This document shows positions 31,836 through 47,221 of a stretch of 64,000 nucleotides of DNA, in pieces; the first letter of the stretch is position 1, and every line of letters starts with the position of its first letter. The position numbers were made by a program, and so were the translations under genes. The stretch is taken from NCBI GenBank assembly GCA_029582265.1, contig CM055830.1:36264718-36328717 (forward strand), in the 5' to 3' direction. The notes beneath the pieces were generated by a model. The model did no database searches. It had not been told where the DNA came from and saw only the letters and a list, made by a program, of their open reading frames with translations. This DNA is from Zoroaster sp. YZ-2022 (taxonomy: Eukaryota; Echinodermata; Asteroidea; Forcipulatida; Zoroasteridae).

Positions 31836-32610
31836 GGCCAAAAAAAAAAATTTGTTGAGTTGCCCTCCAGTGAAAATATTTGAAGGGGTCGGTCGGTCGG
31901 GATTTTTTTTTTTTTCTCCTTGACTGTCATTTTAAGATTGAAATGCATTGGAACTGAAACCACATACCATGTTTTTCATTTGTATACCTATCAGCAAGGA
32001 ATTTTGCTTCAGAATAAAAGTATCCCAAGCATTTTTGTTGTACTTTTCGCCGTGATTGACACAGCAAATTCATCCATATTGCGTGCAATGCTCAACATGC
32101 AACATGTGAGTGGCCATTCGATTTGAAAACGTGTAGATCGAGTCGCAATCGTTGACACACGTACAGTGCAGGGAGCCAGTGCACAACTTGTGAGGGTCAT
32201 TTGATTTGAAAACGTGTAGATTGAGTCGCAATCATTAACATACAAAACAGTGCGCGAAGCCAGGGGGAAAACATGTGAGGGGCCTTTCGATTGGAAAACA
32301 TGTAGATTTGAGTTGCAATCGTTGGCACACAGTGTGTGCGAAGACAGTGCACCATGTGTGAGGGCCGGGGCCATTCGATTTGAAAACATGTAGATTGAGT
32401 CTTGGGTACCGGTAAATTTACCGGTAAAAAAAGTGGAAAATTTCACAAATCAAACGTATTATGTTTTATATAAAGAAAATTGGTAAGTTTCATTAATAAA
32501 TAGGCCTATGAATGACGGGAAAAAAAAAAGAAAAAAAAAAACCCGACCCGAGATTTCAGCACTTTTGGGTCGGTCGGTGGAGGGCAACTCAACATCTTTT
32601 TTTTTTGGCC
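31836..32610. mobile_element. Nested element inserted in the transposon
   Basis: The ends are inverted copies (ggccaaaaaaaaaa...tgttgagttgccctcca, and tggagggcaactcaac...ttttttttggcc) flanked by TTA at 31833-31835 and 32611-32613. Inside the ends, ggtcggtcggt and its inverse occur. The interior consists mainly of the tandem repeat at 32085-32410. No coding capacity. Confidence 0.75.
32085..32410. repeat. Tandem repeat of about 80-85 bp inside nested element
   Basis: 'gatttgaaaacgtgtagat', 'gagtcgcaatcgttgacaca' and 'agccagtgcacaacttgtga' recur about four times, with indels. Confidence 0.7.
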
Positions 32611-32943
32611 TTATATAGGCACTTTGTCACGTGATAGGCGGATAGGCGGTACGCTGGGCATGCGCAGTTCATACGATACTCATACGCTAGCCATACGCAG
32701 AGTACGCTGGCCATACGCTGGTCATACGCTGTTCATACGCTGACATTTGCTGACGTTCGCTGTCCATACGCTGTCAATACGCTTGCCATACGCTACTCAT
32801 ACGCTACTCATAGGTTCAATACGGTAAGTATACGCACAATTCTGTATTTTCAAGGGCTTTTTGTGCGTATGAAAATTATATTGTGAATTTTCATACGCAA
32901 CTCTTACGTTTCTCTCATACGCAACAGTGTGACAGGGCCTTTA

Positions 32944-33284
32944 TCAGTCTACTTTGGCAGAAAGTATTCAGATTGTTAATAAAATCCACAATATCCTCAC
33001 CCCCTGAAAATGATAATATTTTGATGAATAAACAAATAAATAATCTACATTTTGATCTACATTTTGATAATCAAAAAACACTTTAGAGTATACACCTTTC
33101 CAATAATTACTGCTGTGATTCATTTCAAATGTGTAAGACATTTTTCATTTTATCAAAACAATTCCCAGTTTGTTTGGTACATCATCAACTTCACAGTAAG
33201 TTTTTTAGATTGTAATGTATTAACTTTGTAATTAGATGATTACCAAATGTATATCCTGTTAATAATAATGGAAGCAATGTTAAA
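32944..33284. other. AT-rich DNA, no gene seen
   Basis: Nothing supported between the transposon end and the SINE. Confidence 0.35.
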
Positions 33285-33580
33285 GCGCGCTTACCCCTGC
33301 TCATTAGGCTCATAAATCATTCCCGAAACCATCTCAGCTCCCTGGGGAGTATAAAGCTCAATTGCTGCCATTTCAGCGCATATAGGGCTAATCAAACACA
33401 ACAACCAACTCTGCCCTCACAGGTACAACATTTACTCCTGGGTGGAGAGAAGCAATTATGGTAATGTGTCTTGCTCAAGGACACAAGTACCACGGTCGCA
33501 GTTGGGATTCGAACCCACATTCTGACGACTCAGCCATCAGAACACAAATCCGATGCACTAAACCGCTCGACCATGGCAAT
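33285..33580 (-). mobile_element. tRNA-derived SINE, minus orientation
   Basis: On the complement it carries an A box (TGGTCGAGCGG near 33575), a B box (gggttcgaatccc near 33505), gtgtccttgagcaagacaca and the ccaggagt...acctgtgagggcagagttg body shared with the copy at 381-655. Its 5' head (33548-33580) is also the first part of the 99-bp array unit that follows. Confidence 0.8.
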
Positions 33581-36500
33581 CCAGGACATTGATCATGAAG
33601 AATCATGTTAATTGGAAGCTACATCATTGGTATATGGAACCTTACATCCGATGCACTAAACCGCTCGACCATGGCAATCCAGGACATTGATCATGAAGAA
33701 TCATGTTAATTGGAAGCTACATCATTGGTATATGGAACCTTACATCCGATGCACTAAACCGCTCGACCATGGCAATCCAGGACATTGATCATGAAGAATC
33801 ATGTTAAATGGAAGCTACATCATTGGTATATGGAACCTTACATCCGATGCACTAAACCGCTCGACCATGGCAATCCAGGACATTGATCATGAAGAATCAT
33901 GTTAATTGGAAGCTACATCATTGGTATATGGAACCTTACATCCGATGCACTAAACCGCTCGACCATGGCAATCCAGGACATTGATCATGAAGAATCATGT
34001 TAATTGGAAGCTACATCATTGGTATATGGAACCTTACATCCGATGCACTAAACCGCTCGACCATGGCAATCCAGGACATTGATCATGAAGAATCATGTTA
34101 ATTGGAAACTACATCATTGGTATATGGAACCTTACATCCGATGCACTAAACCGCTCGACCATGGCAATCCAGGACATTGATCATGAAGAATCATGTTAAT
34201 TGGAAACTACATCATTGGTATATGGAACCTTACATCCGATGCACTAAACCGCTCGACCATGGCAATCCAGGACATTGATCATGAAGAATCATGTTAATTG
34301 GAAGCTACATCATTGGTATATGGAACCTTACATCCGATGCACTAAACCGCTCGACCATGGCAATCCAGGACATTGATCATGAAGAATCATGTTAATTGGA
34401 AGCTACATCATTGGTATATGGAACCTTACATCCGATGCACTAAACCGCTCGACCATGGCAATCCAGGACATTGATCATGAAGAATCATGTTAATTGGAAG
34501 CTACATCATTGGTATATGGAACCTTACATCCGATGCACTAAACCGCTCGACCATGGCAATCCAGGACATTGATCATGAAGAATCATGTTAATTGGAAGCT
34601 ACATCATTGGTATATGGAACCTTACATCCGATGCACTAAACCGCTCGACCATGGCAATCACGGACATTGATCATGAAGAATCATGTTAATTGGAAGCTAC
34701 ATCATTGGTATATGGAACCTTACATCCGATGCACTAAACCGCTCGACCATGGCAATCCAGGACATTGATCATGAAGAATCATGTTAATTGGAAGCTACAT
34801 CATTGGTATATGGAACCTTACATCCGATGCACTAAACCGCTCGACCATGGCAATCCAGGACATTGATCATGAAGAATCATGTTAATTGGAAGCTACATCA
34901 TTGGTATATGGAACCTTACATCCGATGCACTAAACCGCTCGACCATGGCAATCCAGGACATTGATCATGAAGAATCATGTTAATTGGAAGCTACATCATT
35001 GGTATATGGAACCTTACATCCGATGCACTAAACCGCTCGACCATGGCAATCCAGGACATTGATCATGAAGAATCATGTTAATTGGAAGCTACATCATTGG
35101 TATATGGAACCTTACATCCGATGCACTAAACCGCTCGACCATGGCAATCCAGGACATTGATCATGAAGAATCATGTTAATTGGAAGCTACATCATTGGTA
35201 TATGGAACCTTACATCCGATGCACTAAACCGCTCGACCATGGCAATCCAGGACATTGATCATGAAGAATCATGTTAATTGGAAGCTACATCATTGGTATA
35301 TGGAACCTTACATCCGATGCACTAAACCGCTCGACCATGGCAATCCAGGACATTGATCATGAAGAATCATGTTAATTGGAAGCTACATCATTGGTATATG
35401 GAACCTTACATCCGATGCACTAAACCGCTCGACCATGGCAATCCAGGACATTGATCATGAAGAATCATGTTAATTGGAAGCTACATCATTGGTATATGGA
35501 AACTTACATCCGATGCACTAAACCGCTCGACCATGGCAATCCAGGACATTGATCATGAAGAATCATGTTAATTGTAAGCTACATCATTGGTATATGGAAC
35601 CTTACATCCGATGCACTAAACCGCTCGACCATGGCAATCCAGGACATTGATCATGAAGAATCATGTTAATTGGAAGCTACATCATTGGTATATGGAACCT
35701 TACATCCGATGCACTAAACCGCTCGACCATGGCAATCCAGGACATTGATCATGAAGAATCATGTTAATTGGAAGCTACATCATTGGTATATGGAACCTTA
35801 CATCCGATGCACTAAACCGCTCGACCATGGCAATCCAGGACATTGATCATGAAGAATCATGTTAATTGGAAGCTACATCATTGGTATATGGAACCTTACA
35901 TCCGATGCACTAAACCGCTCGACCATGGCAATCCAGGACATTGATCATGAAGAATCATGTTAATTGGAAGCTACATCATTGGTATATGGAACCTTACATC
36001 CGATGCACTAAACCGCTCGACCATGGCAATCCAGGACATTGATCATGAAGAATCATGTTAATTGGAAGCTACATCATTGGTATATGGAACCTTACATCCG
36101 ATGCACTAAACCGCTCGACCATGGCAATCCAGGACATTGATCATGAAGAATCATGTTAATTGGAAGCTACATCATTGGTATATGGAACCTTACATCCGAT
36201 GCACTAAACCGCTCGACCATGGCAATCCAGGACATTGATCATGAAGAATCATGTTAATTGGAAGCTACATCATTGGTATATGGAACCTTACATCCGATGC
36301 ACTAAACCGCTCGACCATGGCAATCCAGGACATTGATCATGAAGAATCATGTTAATTGGAAGCTACATCATTGGTATATGGAACCTTACATCCGATGCAC
36401 TAAACCGCTCGACCATGGCAATCCAGGACATTGATCATGAAGAATCATGTTAATTGGAAGCTACATCATTGGTATATGGAACCTTACATCCGATGCACTA

Positions 36501-39500
36501 AACCGCTCGACCATGGCAATCCAGGACATTGATCATGAAGAATCATGTTAATTGGAAGCTACATCATTGGTATATGGAACCTTACATCCGATGCACTAAA
36601 CCGCTCGACCATGGCAATCCAGGACATTGATCATGAAGAATCATGTTAATTGGAAGCTACATCATTGGTATATGGAACCTTACATCCGATGCACTAAACC
36701 GCTCGACCATGGCAATCCAGGACATTGATCATGAAGAATCATGTTAATTGAAGCTACATCATTGGTATATGGAACCTTACATCCGATGCACTAAACCGCT
36801 CGACCATGGCAATCCAGGACATTGATCATGAAGAATCATGTTAATTGGAAGCTACATCATTGGTATATGGAACCTTACATCCGATGCACTAAACCGCTCG
36901 ACCATGGCAATCCAGGACATTGATCATGAAGAATCATGTTAATTGGAAGCTACATCATTGGTATATGGAACCTTACATCCGATGCACTAAACCGCTCGAC
37001 CATGGCAATCCAGGACATTGATCATGAAGAATCATGTTAATTGGAAGCTACATCATTGGTATATGGAACCTTACATCCGATGCACTAAACCGCTCGACCA
37101 TGGCAATCCAGGACATTGATCATGAAGAATCATGTTAATTGGAAGCTACATCATTGGTATATGGAACCTTACATCCGATGCACTAAACCGCTCGACCATG
37201 GCAATCCAGGACATTGATCATGAAGAATCATGTTAATTGGAAGCTACATCATTGGTATATGGAACCTTACATCCGATGCACTAAACCGCTCGACCATGGC
37301 AATCCAGGACATTGATCATGAAGAATCATGTTAATTGGAAGCTACATCATTGGTATATGGAACCTTACATCCGATGCACTAAACCGCTCGACCATGGCAA
37401 TCCAGGACATTGATCATGAAGAATCATGTTAATTGGAAGCTACATCATTGGTATATGGAACCTTACATCCGATGCACTAAACCGCTCGACCATGGCAATC
37501 CAGGACATTGATCATGAAGAATAATGGGGAGTGGTAGCTACATCATTGGTATATGGAACCTTACATCCGATGCACTAAACCGCTCGACCATGGCAATCCA
37601 GGACATTGATCATGAAGAATCATGTTAATTGGAAGCTACATCATTGGTATATGGAACCTTACATCCGATGCACTAAACCGCTCGACCATGGCAATCCAGG
37701 ACATTGATCATGAAGAATCATGTTAATTGGAAGCTACATCATTGGTATATGGAACCTTACATCCGATGCACTAAACCGCTCGACCATGGCAATCCAGGAC
37801 ATTGATCATGAAGAATCATGTTAATTGGAAGCTACATCATTGGTATATGGAACCTTACATCCGATGCACTAAACCGCTCGACCATGGCAATCCAGGACAT
37901 TGATCATGAAGAATCATGTTAATTGGAAGCTACATCATTGGTATATGGAACCTTACATCCGATGCACTAAACCGCTCGACCATGGCAATCCAGGACATTG
38001 ATCATGAAGAATCATGTTAATTGGAAGCTACATCATTGGTATATGGAACCTTACATCCGATGCACTAAACCGCTCGACCATGGCAATCCAGGACATTGAT
38101 CATGAAGAATCATGTTAATTGGAAGCTACATCATTGGTATATGGAACCTTACATCCGATGCACTAAACCGCTCGACCATGGCAATCCAGGACATTGATCA
38201 TGAAGAATCATGTTAAATGGAAGCTACATCATTGGTATATGGAACCTTACATCCGATGCACTAAACCGCTCGACCATGGCAATCCAGGACATTGATCATG
38301 AAGAATCATGTTAATTGGAAGCTACATCATTGGTATATGGAACTTACATCCGATGCACTAAACCGCTCGACCATGGCAATCAGGACATTGATCATGAAGA
38401 ATCATGTTAATTGGAAGCTACATCATTGGTATATGGAACCTTACATCCGATGCACTAAACCGCTCGACCATGGCAATCCAGGACATTGATCATGAAGAAT
38501 CATGTTAATTGGAAGCTACATCATTGGTATATGGAACCTTACATCCGATGCACTAAACCGCTCGACCATGGCAATCCAGGACATTGATCATGAAGAATCA
38601 TGTTAATTGGAAGCTACATCATTGGTATATGGAACCTTACATCCGATGCACTAAACCGCTCGACCATGGCAATCCAGGACATTGATCATGAAGAATCATG
38701 TTAATTGGAAGCTACATCATTGGTATATGGAACCTTACATCCGATGCACTAAACCGCTCGACCATGGCAATCCAGGACATTGATCATGAAGAATCATGTT
38801 AATTGGAAGCTACATCATTGGTATATGGAACCTTACATCCGATGCACTAAACCGCTCGACCATGGCAATCCAGGACATTGATCATGAAGAATCATGTTAA
38901 TTGGAAGCTACATCATTGGTATATGGAACCTTACATCCGATGCACTAAACCGCTCGACCATGGCAATCCAGGACATTGATCATGAAGAATCATGTTAATT
39001 GGAAGCTACATCATTGGTATATGGAACCTTACATCCGATGCACTAAACCGCTCGACCATGGCAATCCAGGACATTGATCATGAAGAATCATGTTAATTGG
39101 AAGCTACATCATTGGTATATGGAACCTTACATCCGATGCACTAAACCGCTCGACCATGGCAATCCAGGACATTGATCATGAAGAATCATGTTAATTGGAA
39201 GCTACATCATTGGTATATGGAACCTTACATCCGATGCACTAAACCGCTCGACCATGGCAATCCAGGACATTGATCATGAAGAATCATGTTAATTGGAAGC
39301 TACATCATTGGTATATGGAACCTTACATCCGATGCACTAAACCGCTCGACCATGGCAATCCAGGACATTGATCATGAAGAATCATGTTAATTGGAAGCTA
39401 CATCATTGGTATATGGAACCTTACATCCGATGCACTAAACCGCTCGACCATGGCAATCCAGGACATTGATCATGAAGAATCATTTAAATTGGAAGCTACA

Positions 39501-42500
39501 TCATTGGTATATGGAACCTTACATCCGATGCACTAAACCGCTCGACCATGGCAATCCAGGACATTGATCATGAAGAATCATGTTAATTGGAAGCTACATC
39601 ATTGGTATATGGAACCTTACATCCGATGCACTAAACCGCTCGACCATGGCAATCCAGGACATTGATCATGAAGAATCATGTTAATTGGAAGCTACATCAT
39701 TGGTATATGGAACCTTACATCCGATGCACTAAACCGCTCGACCATGGCAATCCAGGACATTGATCATGAAGAATCATGTTAATTGGAAGCTACATCATTG
39801 GTATATGGAACCTTACATCCGATGCACTAAACCGCTCGACCATGGCAATCCAGGACATTGATCATGAAGAATCATGTTAATTGGAAGCTACATCATTGGT
39901 ATATGGAACCTTACATCCGATGCACTAAACCGCTCGACCATGGCAATCCAGGACATTGATCATGAAGAATCATGTTAATTGGAAGCTACATCATTGGTAT
40001 ATGGAACCTTACATCCGATGCACTAAACCGCTCGACCATGGCAATCCAGGACATTGATCATGAAGAATCATGTTAATTGGAAGCTACATCATTGGTATAT
40101 GGAACCTTACATCCGATGCACTAAACCGCTCGACCATGGCAATCCAGGACATTGATCATGAAGAATCATGTTAATTGGAAGCTACATCATTGGTATATGG
40201 AACCTTACATCCGATGCACTAAACCGCTCGACCATGGCAATCCAGGACATTGATCATGAAGAATCATGTTAATTGGAAGCTACATCATTGGTATATGGAA
40301 CCTTACATCCGATGCACTAAACCGCTCGACCATGGCAATCCAGGACATTGATCATGAAGAATCATGTTAATTGGAAGCTACATCATTGGTATATGGAACC
40401 TTACATCCGATGCACTAAACCGCTCGACCATGGCAATCCAGGACATTGATCATGAAGAATCATGTTAATTGGAAGCTACATCATTGGTATATGGAACCTT
40501 ACATCCGATGCACTAAACCGCTCGACCATGGCAATCCAGGACATTGATCATGAAGAATCATATTAATTGGAAATACATCATTGGTATATGGAACCTTACA
40601 TCCGATGCACTAAACCGCTCGACCATGGCAATCCAGGACATTGATCATGAAGAATCATGTTAATTGGAAGCTACATCATTGGTATATGGAACCTTACATC
40701 CGATGCACTAAACCGCTCGACCATGGCAATCCAGGACATTGATCATGAAGAATCATGTTAATTGGAAGCTACATCATTGGTATATGGAACCTTACATCCG
40801 ATGCACTAAACCGCTCGACCATGGCAATCCAGGACATTGATCATGAAGAATCATGTTAATTGGAAGCTACATCATTGGTATATGGAACCTTACATCCGAT
40901 GCACTAAACCGCTCGACCATGGCAATCCAGGACATTGATCATGAAGAATCATGTTAATTGGAAGCTACATCATTGGTATATGGAACCTTACATCCGATGC
41001 ACTAAACCGCTCGACCATGGCAATCCAGGACATTGATCATGAAGAATCATGTTAATTGGAAGCTACATCATTGGTATATGGAACCTTACATCCGATGCAC
41101 TAAACCGCTCGACCATGGCAATCCAGGACATTGATCATGAAGAATCATGTTAATTGGAAGCTACATCATTGGTATATGGAACCTTACATCCGATGCACTA
41201 AACCGCTCGACCATGGCAATCCAGGACATTGATCATGAAGAATCATGTTAATTGGAAGCTACATCATTGGTATATGGAACCTTACATCCGATGCACTAAA
41301 CCGCTCGACCATGGCAATCCAGGACATTGATCATGAAGAATCATGTTAATTGGAAGCTACATCATTGGTATATGGAACCTTACATCCGATGCACTAAACC
41401 GCTCGACCATGGCAATCCAGGACATTGATCATGAAGAATCATGTTAATTGGAAGCTACATCATTGGTATATGGAACCTTACATCCGATGCACTAAACCGC
41501 TCGACCATGGCAATCCAGGACATTGATCATGAAGAATCATGTTAATTGGAAGCTACATCATTGGTATATGGAACCTTACATCCGATGCACTAAACCGCTC
41601 GACCATGGCAATCCAGGACATTGATCATGAAGAATCATGTTAATTGGAAACTACATCATTGGTATATGGAACCTTACATCCGATGCACTAAACCGCTCGA
41701 CCATGGCAATCCAGGACATTGATCATGAAGAATCATGTTAATTGGAAGCTACATCATTGGTATATGGAACCTTACATCCGATGCACTAAACCGCTCGACC
41801 ATGGCAATCCAGGACATTGATCATGAAGAATCATGTTAATTGGGCTACATCATTGGTATATGGAACCTTACATCCGATGCACTAAACCGCTCGACATTGG
41901 CAATCCAGGACATTGATCATGAAGAATCATGTTAATTGGAAGCTACATCATTGGTATATGGAACCTTACATCCGATGCACTAAACCGCTCGACCATGGCA
42001 ATCCAGGACATTGATCATGAAGAATCATGTTAATTGGAAGCTACATCATTGGTATATGGAACCTTACATCCGATGCACTAAACCGCTCGACCATGGCAAT
42101 CCAGGACATTGATCATGAAGAATCATGTTAATTGGAAGCTACATCATTGGTATATGGAACATCCGATGCACTAAACCGCTCGACCATGGCAATCCAGGAC
42201 ATTGATCATGAAGAATCATGTTAATTGGAAGCTACATCATTGGTATATGGAACCTTACATCCGATGCACTAAACCGCTCGACCATGGCAATCCAGGACAT
42301 TGATCATGAAGAATCATGTTAATTGGAAGCTACATCATTGGTATATGGAACCTTACATCCGATGCACTAAACCGCTCGACCATGGCAATCCAGGACATTG
42401 ATCATGAAGAATCATGTTAATTGGAAGCTACATCATTGGTATATGGAACTTACATCCGATGCACTAAACCGCTCGACCATGGCAATCCAGGACATTGATC

Positions 42501-45500
42501 ATGAAGAATCATGTTAATTGGAAACTACATCATTGGTATATGGAACCTTACATCCGATGCACTAAACCGCTCGACCATGGCAATCCAGGACATTGATCAT
42601 GAAGAATCATGTTAATTGAAACTACATCATTGGTATATGGAACCTTACATCCGATGCACTAAACCGCTCGACCATGGCAATCCAGGACATTGATCATGAA
42701 GAATCATGTTAATTGGAAGCTACATCATTGGTATATGGAACCTTACATCCGATGCACTAAACCGCTCGACCATGGCAATCCAGGACATTGATCATGAAGA
42801 ATCATGTTAATTGGAAGCTACATCATTGGTATATGGAACCTTACATCCGATGCACTAAACCGCTCGACCATGGCAATCCAGGACATTGATCATGAAGAAT
42901 CATGTTAATTGGAAGCTACATCATTGGTATATGGAACCTTACATCCGATGCACTAAACCGCTCGACCATGGCAATCCAGGACATTGATCATGAAGAATCA
43001 TGTTAATTGGAAGCTACATCATTGGTATATGGAACCTTACATCCGATGCACTAAACCGCTCGACCATGGCAATCCAGGACATTGATCATGAAGAATCATG
43101 TTAATTGGAAGCTACATCATTGGTATATGGAACCTTACATCCGATGCACTAAACCGCTCGACCATGGCAATCCAGGACATTGATCATGAAGAATCATGTT
43201 AATTGGAAGCTACATCATTGGTATATGGATCATTACATCCGATGCACTAAACCGCTCGACCATGGCAATCCAGGACATTGATCATGAAGAATCATGTTAA
43301 TTGGAAGCTACATCATTGGTATAAGAAACCAATAGACCGATGGACTAAACCGCTCGACCATGGCAATCCAGGACATTGATCATGAAGAATCATGTTAATT
43401 GGAAGCTACATCATTGGTATATGGAACCTTACATCCGATGCACTAAACCGCTCGACCATGGCAATCCAGGACATTGATCATGAAGAATCATGTTAATTGG
43501 AAGCTACATCATTGGTATATGGAACCTTACATCCGATGCACTAAACCGCTCGACCATGGCAATCCAGGACATTGATCATGAAGAATCATGTTAATTGGAA
43601 GCTACATCATTGGTATGAGGACCATTACATCCGATGCACTAAACCGCTCGACCATGGCAATCCAGGACATTGATCATGAAGAATCATGTTAATTGGAAGC
43701 TACATCATTGGTATATGGAACCTTACATCCGATGCACTAAACCGCTCGACCATGGCAATCCAGGACATTGATCATGAAGAATCATGTTAATTGGAAGCTA
43801 CATCATTGGTATATGGAACCTTACATCCGATGCACTAAACCGCTCGACCATGGCAATCCAGGACATTGATCATGAAGAATCATGTTAATTGGAAGCTACA
43901 TCATTGGTATATGGAACCTTACATCCGATGCACTAAACCGCTCGACCATGGCAATCCAGGACATTGATCATGAAGAATCATGTTAATTGGAAGCTACATC
44001 ATTGGTATATGGAACCTTACATCCGATGCACTAAACCGCTCGACCATGGCAATCCAGGACATTGATCATGAAGAATCATGTTAATTGGAAGCTACATCAT
44101 TGGTATATGGAACCTTACATCCGATGCACTAAACCGCTCGACCATGGCAATCCAGGACATTGATCATGAAGAATCATGTTGGAAGCTACATCATTGGTAT
44201 ATGGAACCTTACATCCGATGCACTAAACCGCTCGACCATGGCAATCCAGGACATTGATCATGAAGAATCATGTTAATTGGAAGCTACATCATTGGTATAT
44301 GGAACCTTACATCCGATGCACTAAACCGCTCGACCATGGCAATCCAGGACATTGATCATGAAGAATCATGTTAATATGAAGCTACATCATTGGTATATGG
44401 AACCTTACATCCGATGCACTAAACCGCTCGACCATGGCAATCCAGGACATTGATCATGAAGAATCATGTTAATTGGAAGCTACATCATTGGTATATGGAA
44501 CCTTACATCCGATGCACTAAACCGCTCGACCATGGCAATCCAGGACATTGATCATGAAGAATCATGTTAATGGACGCTACATCATTGGTATATGGAACCT
44601 TACATCCGATGCACTAAACCGCTCGACCATGGCAATCCAGGACATTGATCATGAAGAATCATGTTAATTGGAAGCTACATCATTGGTATATGGAACCTTA
44701 CATCCGATGCACTAAACCGCTCGACCATGGCAATCCAGGACATTGATCATGAAGAATCATGTTAATTGGAAGCTACATCATTGGTATATGGAACCTTACA
44801 TCCGATGCACTAAACCGCTCGACCATGGCAATCCAGGACATTGATCATGAAGAATCATGTTAATTGGAAGCTACATCATTGGTATATGGACACTTACATC
44901 CGATGCACTAAACCGCTCGACCATGGCAATCCAGGACATTGATCATGAAGAATCATGTTAATTGGAAGCTACATCATTGGTATATGGAACCTTACATCCG
45001 ATGCACTAAACCGCTCGACCATGGCAATCCAGGACATTGATCATGAAGAATCATGTTAATTGGAAACTACATCATTGGTATATGGAACCTTACATCCGAT
45101 GCACTAAACCGCTCGACCATGGCAATCCAGGACATTGATCATGAAGAATCATGTTAATTGGAAGCTACATCATTGGTATATGGAACCTTACATCCGATGC
45201 ACTAAACCGCTCGACCATGGCAATCCAGGACATTGATCATGAAGAATCATGTTAATTGGAAGCTACATCATTGGTATATGGAACCTTACATCCGATGCAG
45301 TAAACCGCTCGACCATGGCAATCCAGGACATTGATCATGAAGAATCATGTTAATTGGAAGCTACATCATTGGTATATGGAACCTTACATCCGATGCACTA
45401 AACCGCTCGACCATGGCAATCCAGGACATTGATCATGAAGAATCATGTTAATTGGAAGCTACATCATTGGTATATGGAACCTTACATCCGATGCACTAAA

Positions 45501-47221
45501 CCGCTCGACCATGGCAATCCAGGACATTGATCATGAAGAATCATGTTAATTGGAAGCTACATCATTGGTATATGGAACCTTACATCCGATGCACTAAACC
45601 GCTCGACCATGGCAATCCAGGACATTGATCATGAAGAATCATGTTAATTGGAAACTACATCATTGGTATATGGAACCTTACATCCGATGCACTAAACCGC
45701 TCGACCATGGCAATCCAGGACATTGATCATGAAGAATCATGTTAATTGGAAGCTACATCATTGGTATATGGAACCTTACATCCGATGCACTAAACCGCTC
45801 GACCATGGCAATCCAGGACATTGATCATGAAGAATCATGTTAATTGGAAGCTACATCATTGGTATATGGAACCTTACATCCGATGCACTAAACCGCTCGA
45901 CCATGGCAATCCAGGACATTGATCATGAAGAATCATGTTAATTGGAAGCTACATCATTGGTATATGGAACCTTACATCCGATGCACTAAACCGCTCGACC
46001 ATGGCAATCCAGGACATTGATCATGAAGAATCATGTTAATTGGAAGCTACATCATTGGTATATGGAACCTTACATCCGATGCACTAAACCGCTCGACCAT
46101 GGCAATCCAGGACATTGATCATGAAGAATCATGTTAATTGGAAGCTACATCATTGGTATATGGAACCCACATCCGATGCACTAAACCGCTCGACCATGGC
46201 AATCCAGGACATTGATCATGAAGAATCATGTTAATTGGAAACTACATCATTGGTATATGGAACCTTACATCCGATGCACTAAACCGCTCGACCATGGCAA
46301 TCCAGGACATTGATCATGAAGAATCATGTTAATTGGAAGCTACATCATTGGTATATGGAACCTTACATCCGATGCACTAAACCGCTCGACCATGGCAATC
46401 CAGGACATTGATCATGAAGAATCATGTTAATTGGAAGCTACATCATTGGTATATGGAACCTTACATCCGATGCACTAAACCGCTCGACCATGGCAATCCA
46501 GGACATTGATCATGAAGAATCATGTTAATTGGAAGCTACATCATTGGTATATGGAACCTTACATCCGATGCACTAAACCGCTCGACCATGGCAATCCAGG
46601 ACATTGATCATGAAGAATCATGTTAATTGGAAGCTACATCATTGGTATATGGAACCTTACATCCGATGCACTAAACCGCTCGACCATGGCAATCCAGGAC
46701 ATTGATCATGAAGAATCATGTTAATTGGAAACTACATCATTGGTATATGGAACCTTACATCCGATGCACTAAACCGCTCGACCATGGCAATCCAGGACAT
46801 TGATCATGAAGAATCATGTTAATTGGAAGCTACATCATTGGTATATGGAACCTTACATCCGATGCACTAAACCGCTCGACCATGGCAATCCAGGACATTG
46901 ATCATGAAGAATCATGTTAATTGGAAGCTACATCATTGGTATATGGAACCTTACATCCGATGCACTAAACCGCTCGACCATGGCAATCCAGGACATTGAT
47001 CATGAAGAATCATGTTAATTGGAAGCTACATCATTGGTATATGGAACCTTACATCCGATGCACTAAACCGCTCGAGCATGGCAATCCAGGACATTGATCA
47101 TGAAGAATCATGTTAATTGGAAGCTACATCATTGGTATATGGAACCTTACATCCGATGCACTAAACCGCTCGACCATGGCAATCCAGGACATTGATCATG
47201 AAGAATCATGTTAATTGGAAA
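33545..47221. repeat. 13.7-kb satellite array of a 99-bp unit, about 138 copies
   Basis: The unit runs catccgatgcactaaaccgc, tcgaccatggcaatccagga, cattgatcatgaagaatcat, gttaattggaagctacatca, ttggtatatggaaccttac: 99 bases. Copies are almost identical. Rare variants include g-to-a at 'ggaaactac', one-base deletions, and more diverged copies near 37520, 43220-43340 and 43610. The first about 30 bases equal the tRNA-derived head of the adjacent SINE (complement), so each unit carries an A-box-like TGGTCGAGCGG on the minus strand but no B box. The length is a multiple of three, yet all frames meet a stop, so no protein is encoded. Confidence 0.97.

Larger units (their letters stand above)
31259..32940. 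mobile_element. DNA transposon with TTA target duplication
   Basis: The ends are near-perfect inverted copies: ggccctgtcacactgttgcg at the left (31260) and cgcaacagtgtgacagggcc at the right (to 32939), both continuing into 'tat/ata'. TTA lies outside both ends (31256-31258 and 32941-32943). Next to the termini are many direct and inverted catacgct/agcgtatg units on both sides, as in elements whose transposase binds subterminal repeats. No transposase gene is present, so this is a non-autonomous copy. A Harbinger-type link is inferred only from the 3-bp duplication. Confidence 0.75.

Noticed and set aside
38292..38489. A 65-residue frame in the 99-bp array
   Set aside because: It arises from single-base deletions that let one frame pass a stop that is present in normal units.
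33545..47221. CRISPR-like array
   Set aside because: Units are contiguous copies with no variable spacers, and the genome is eukaryotic.
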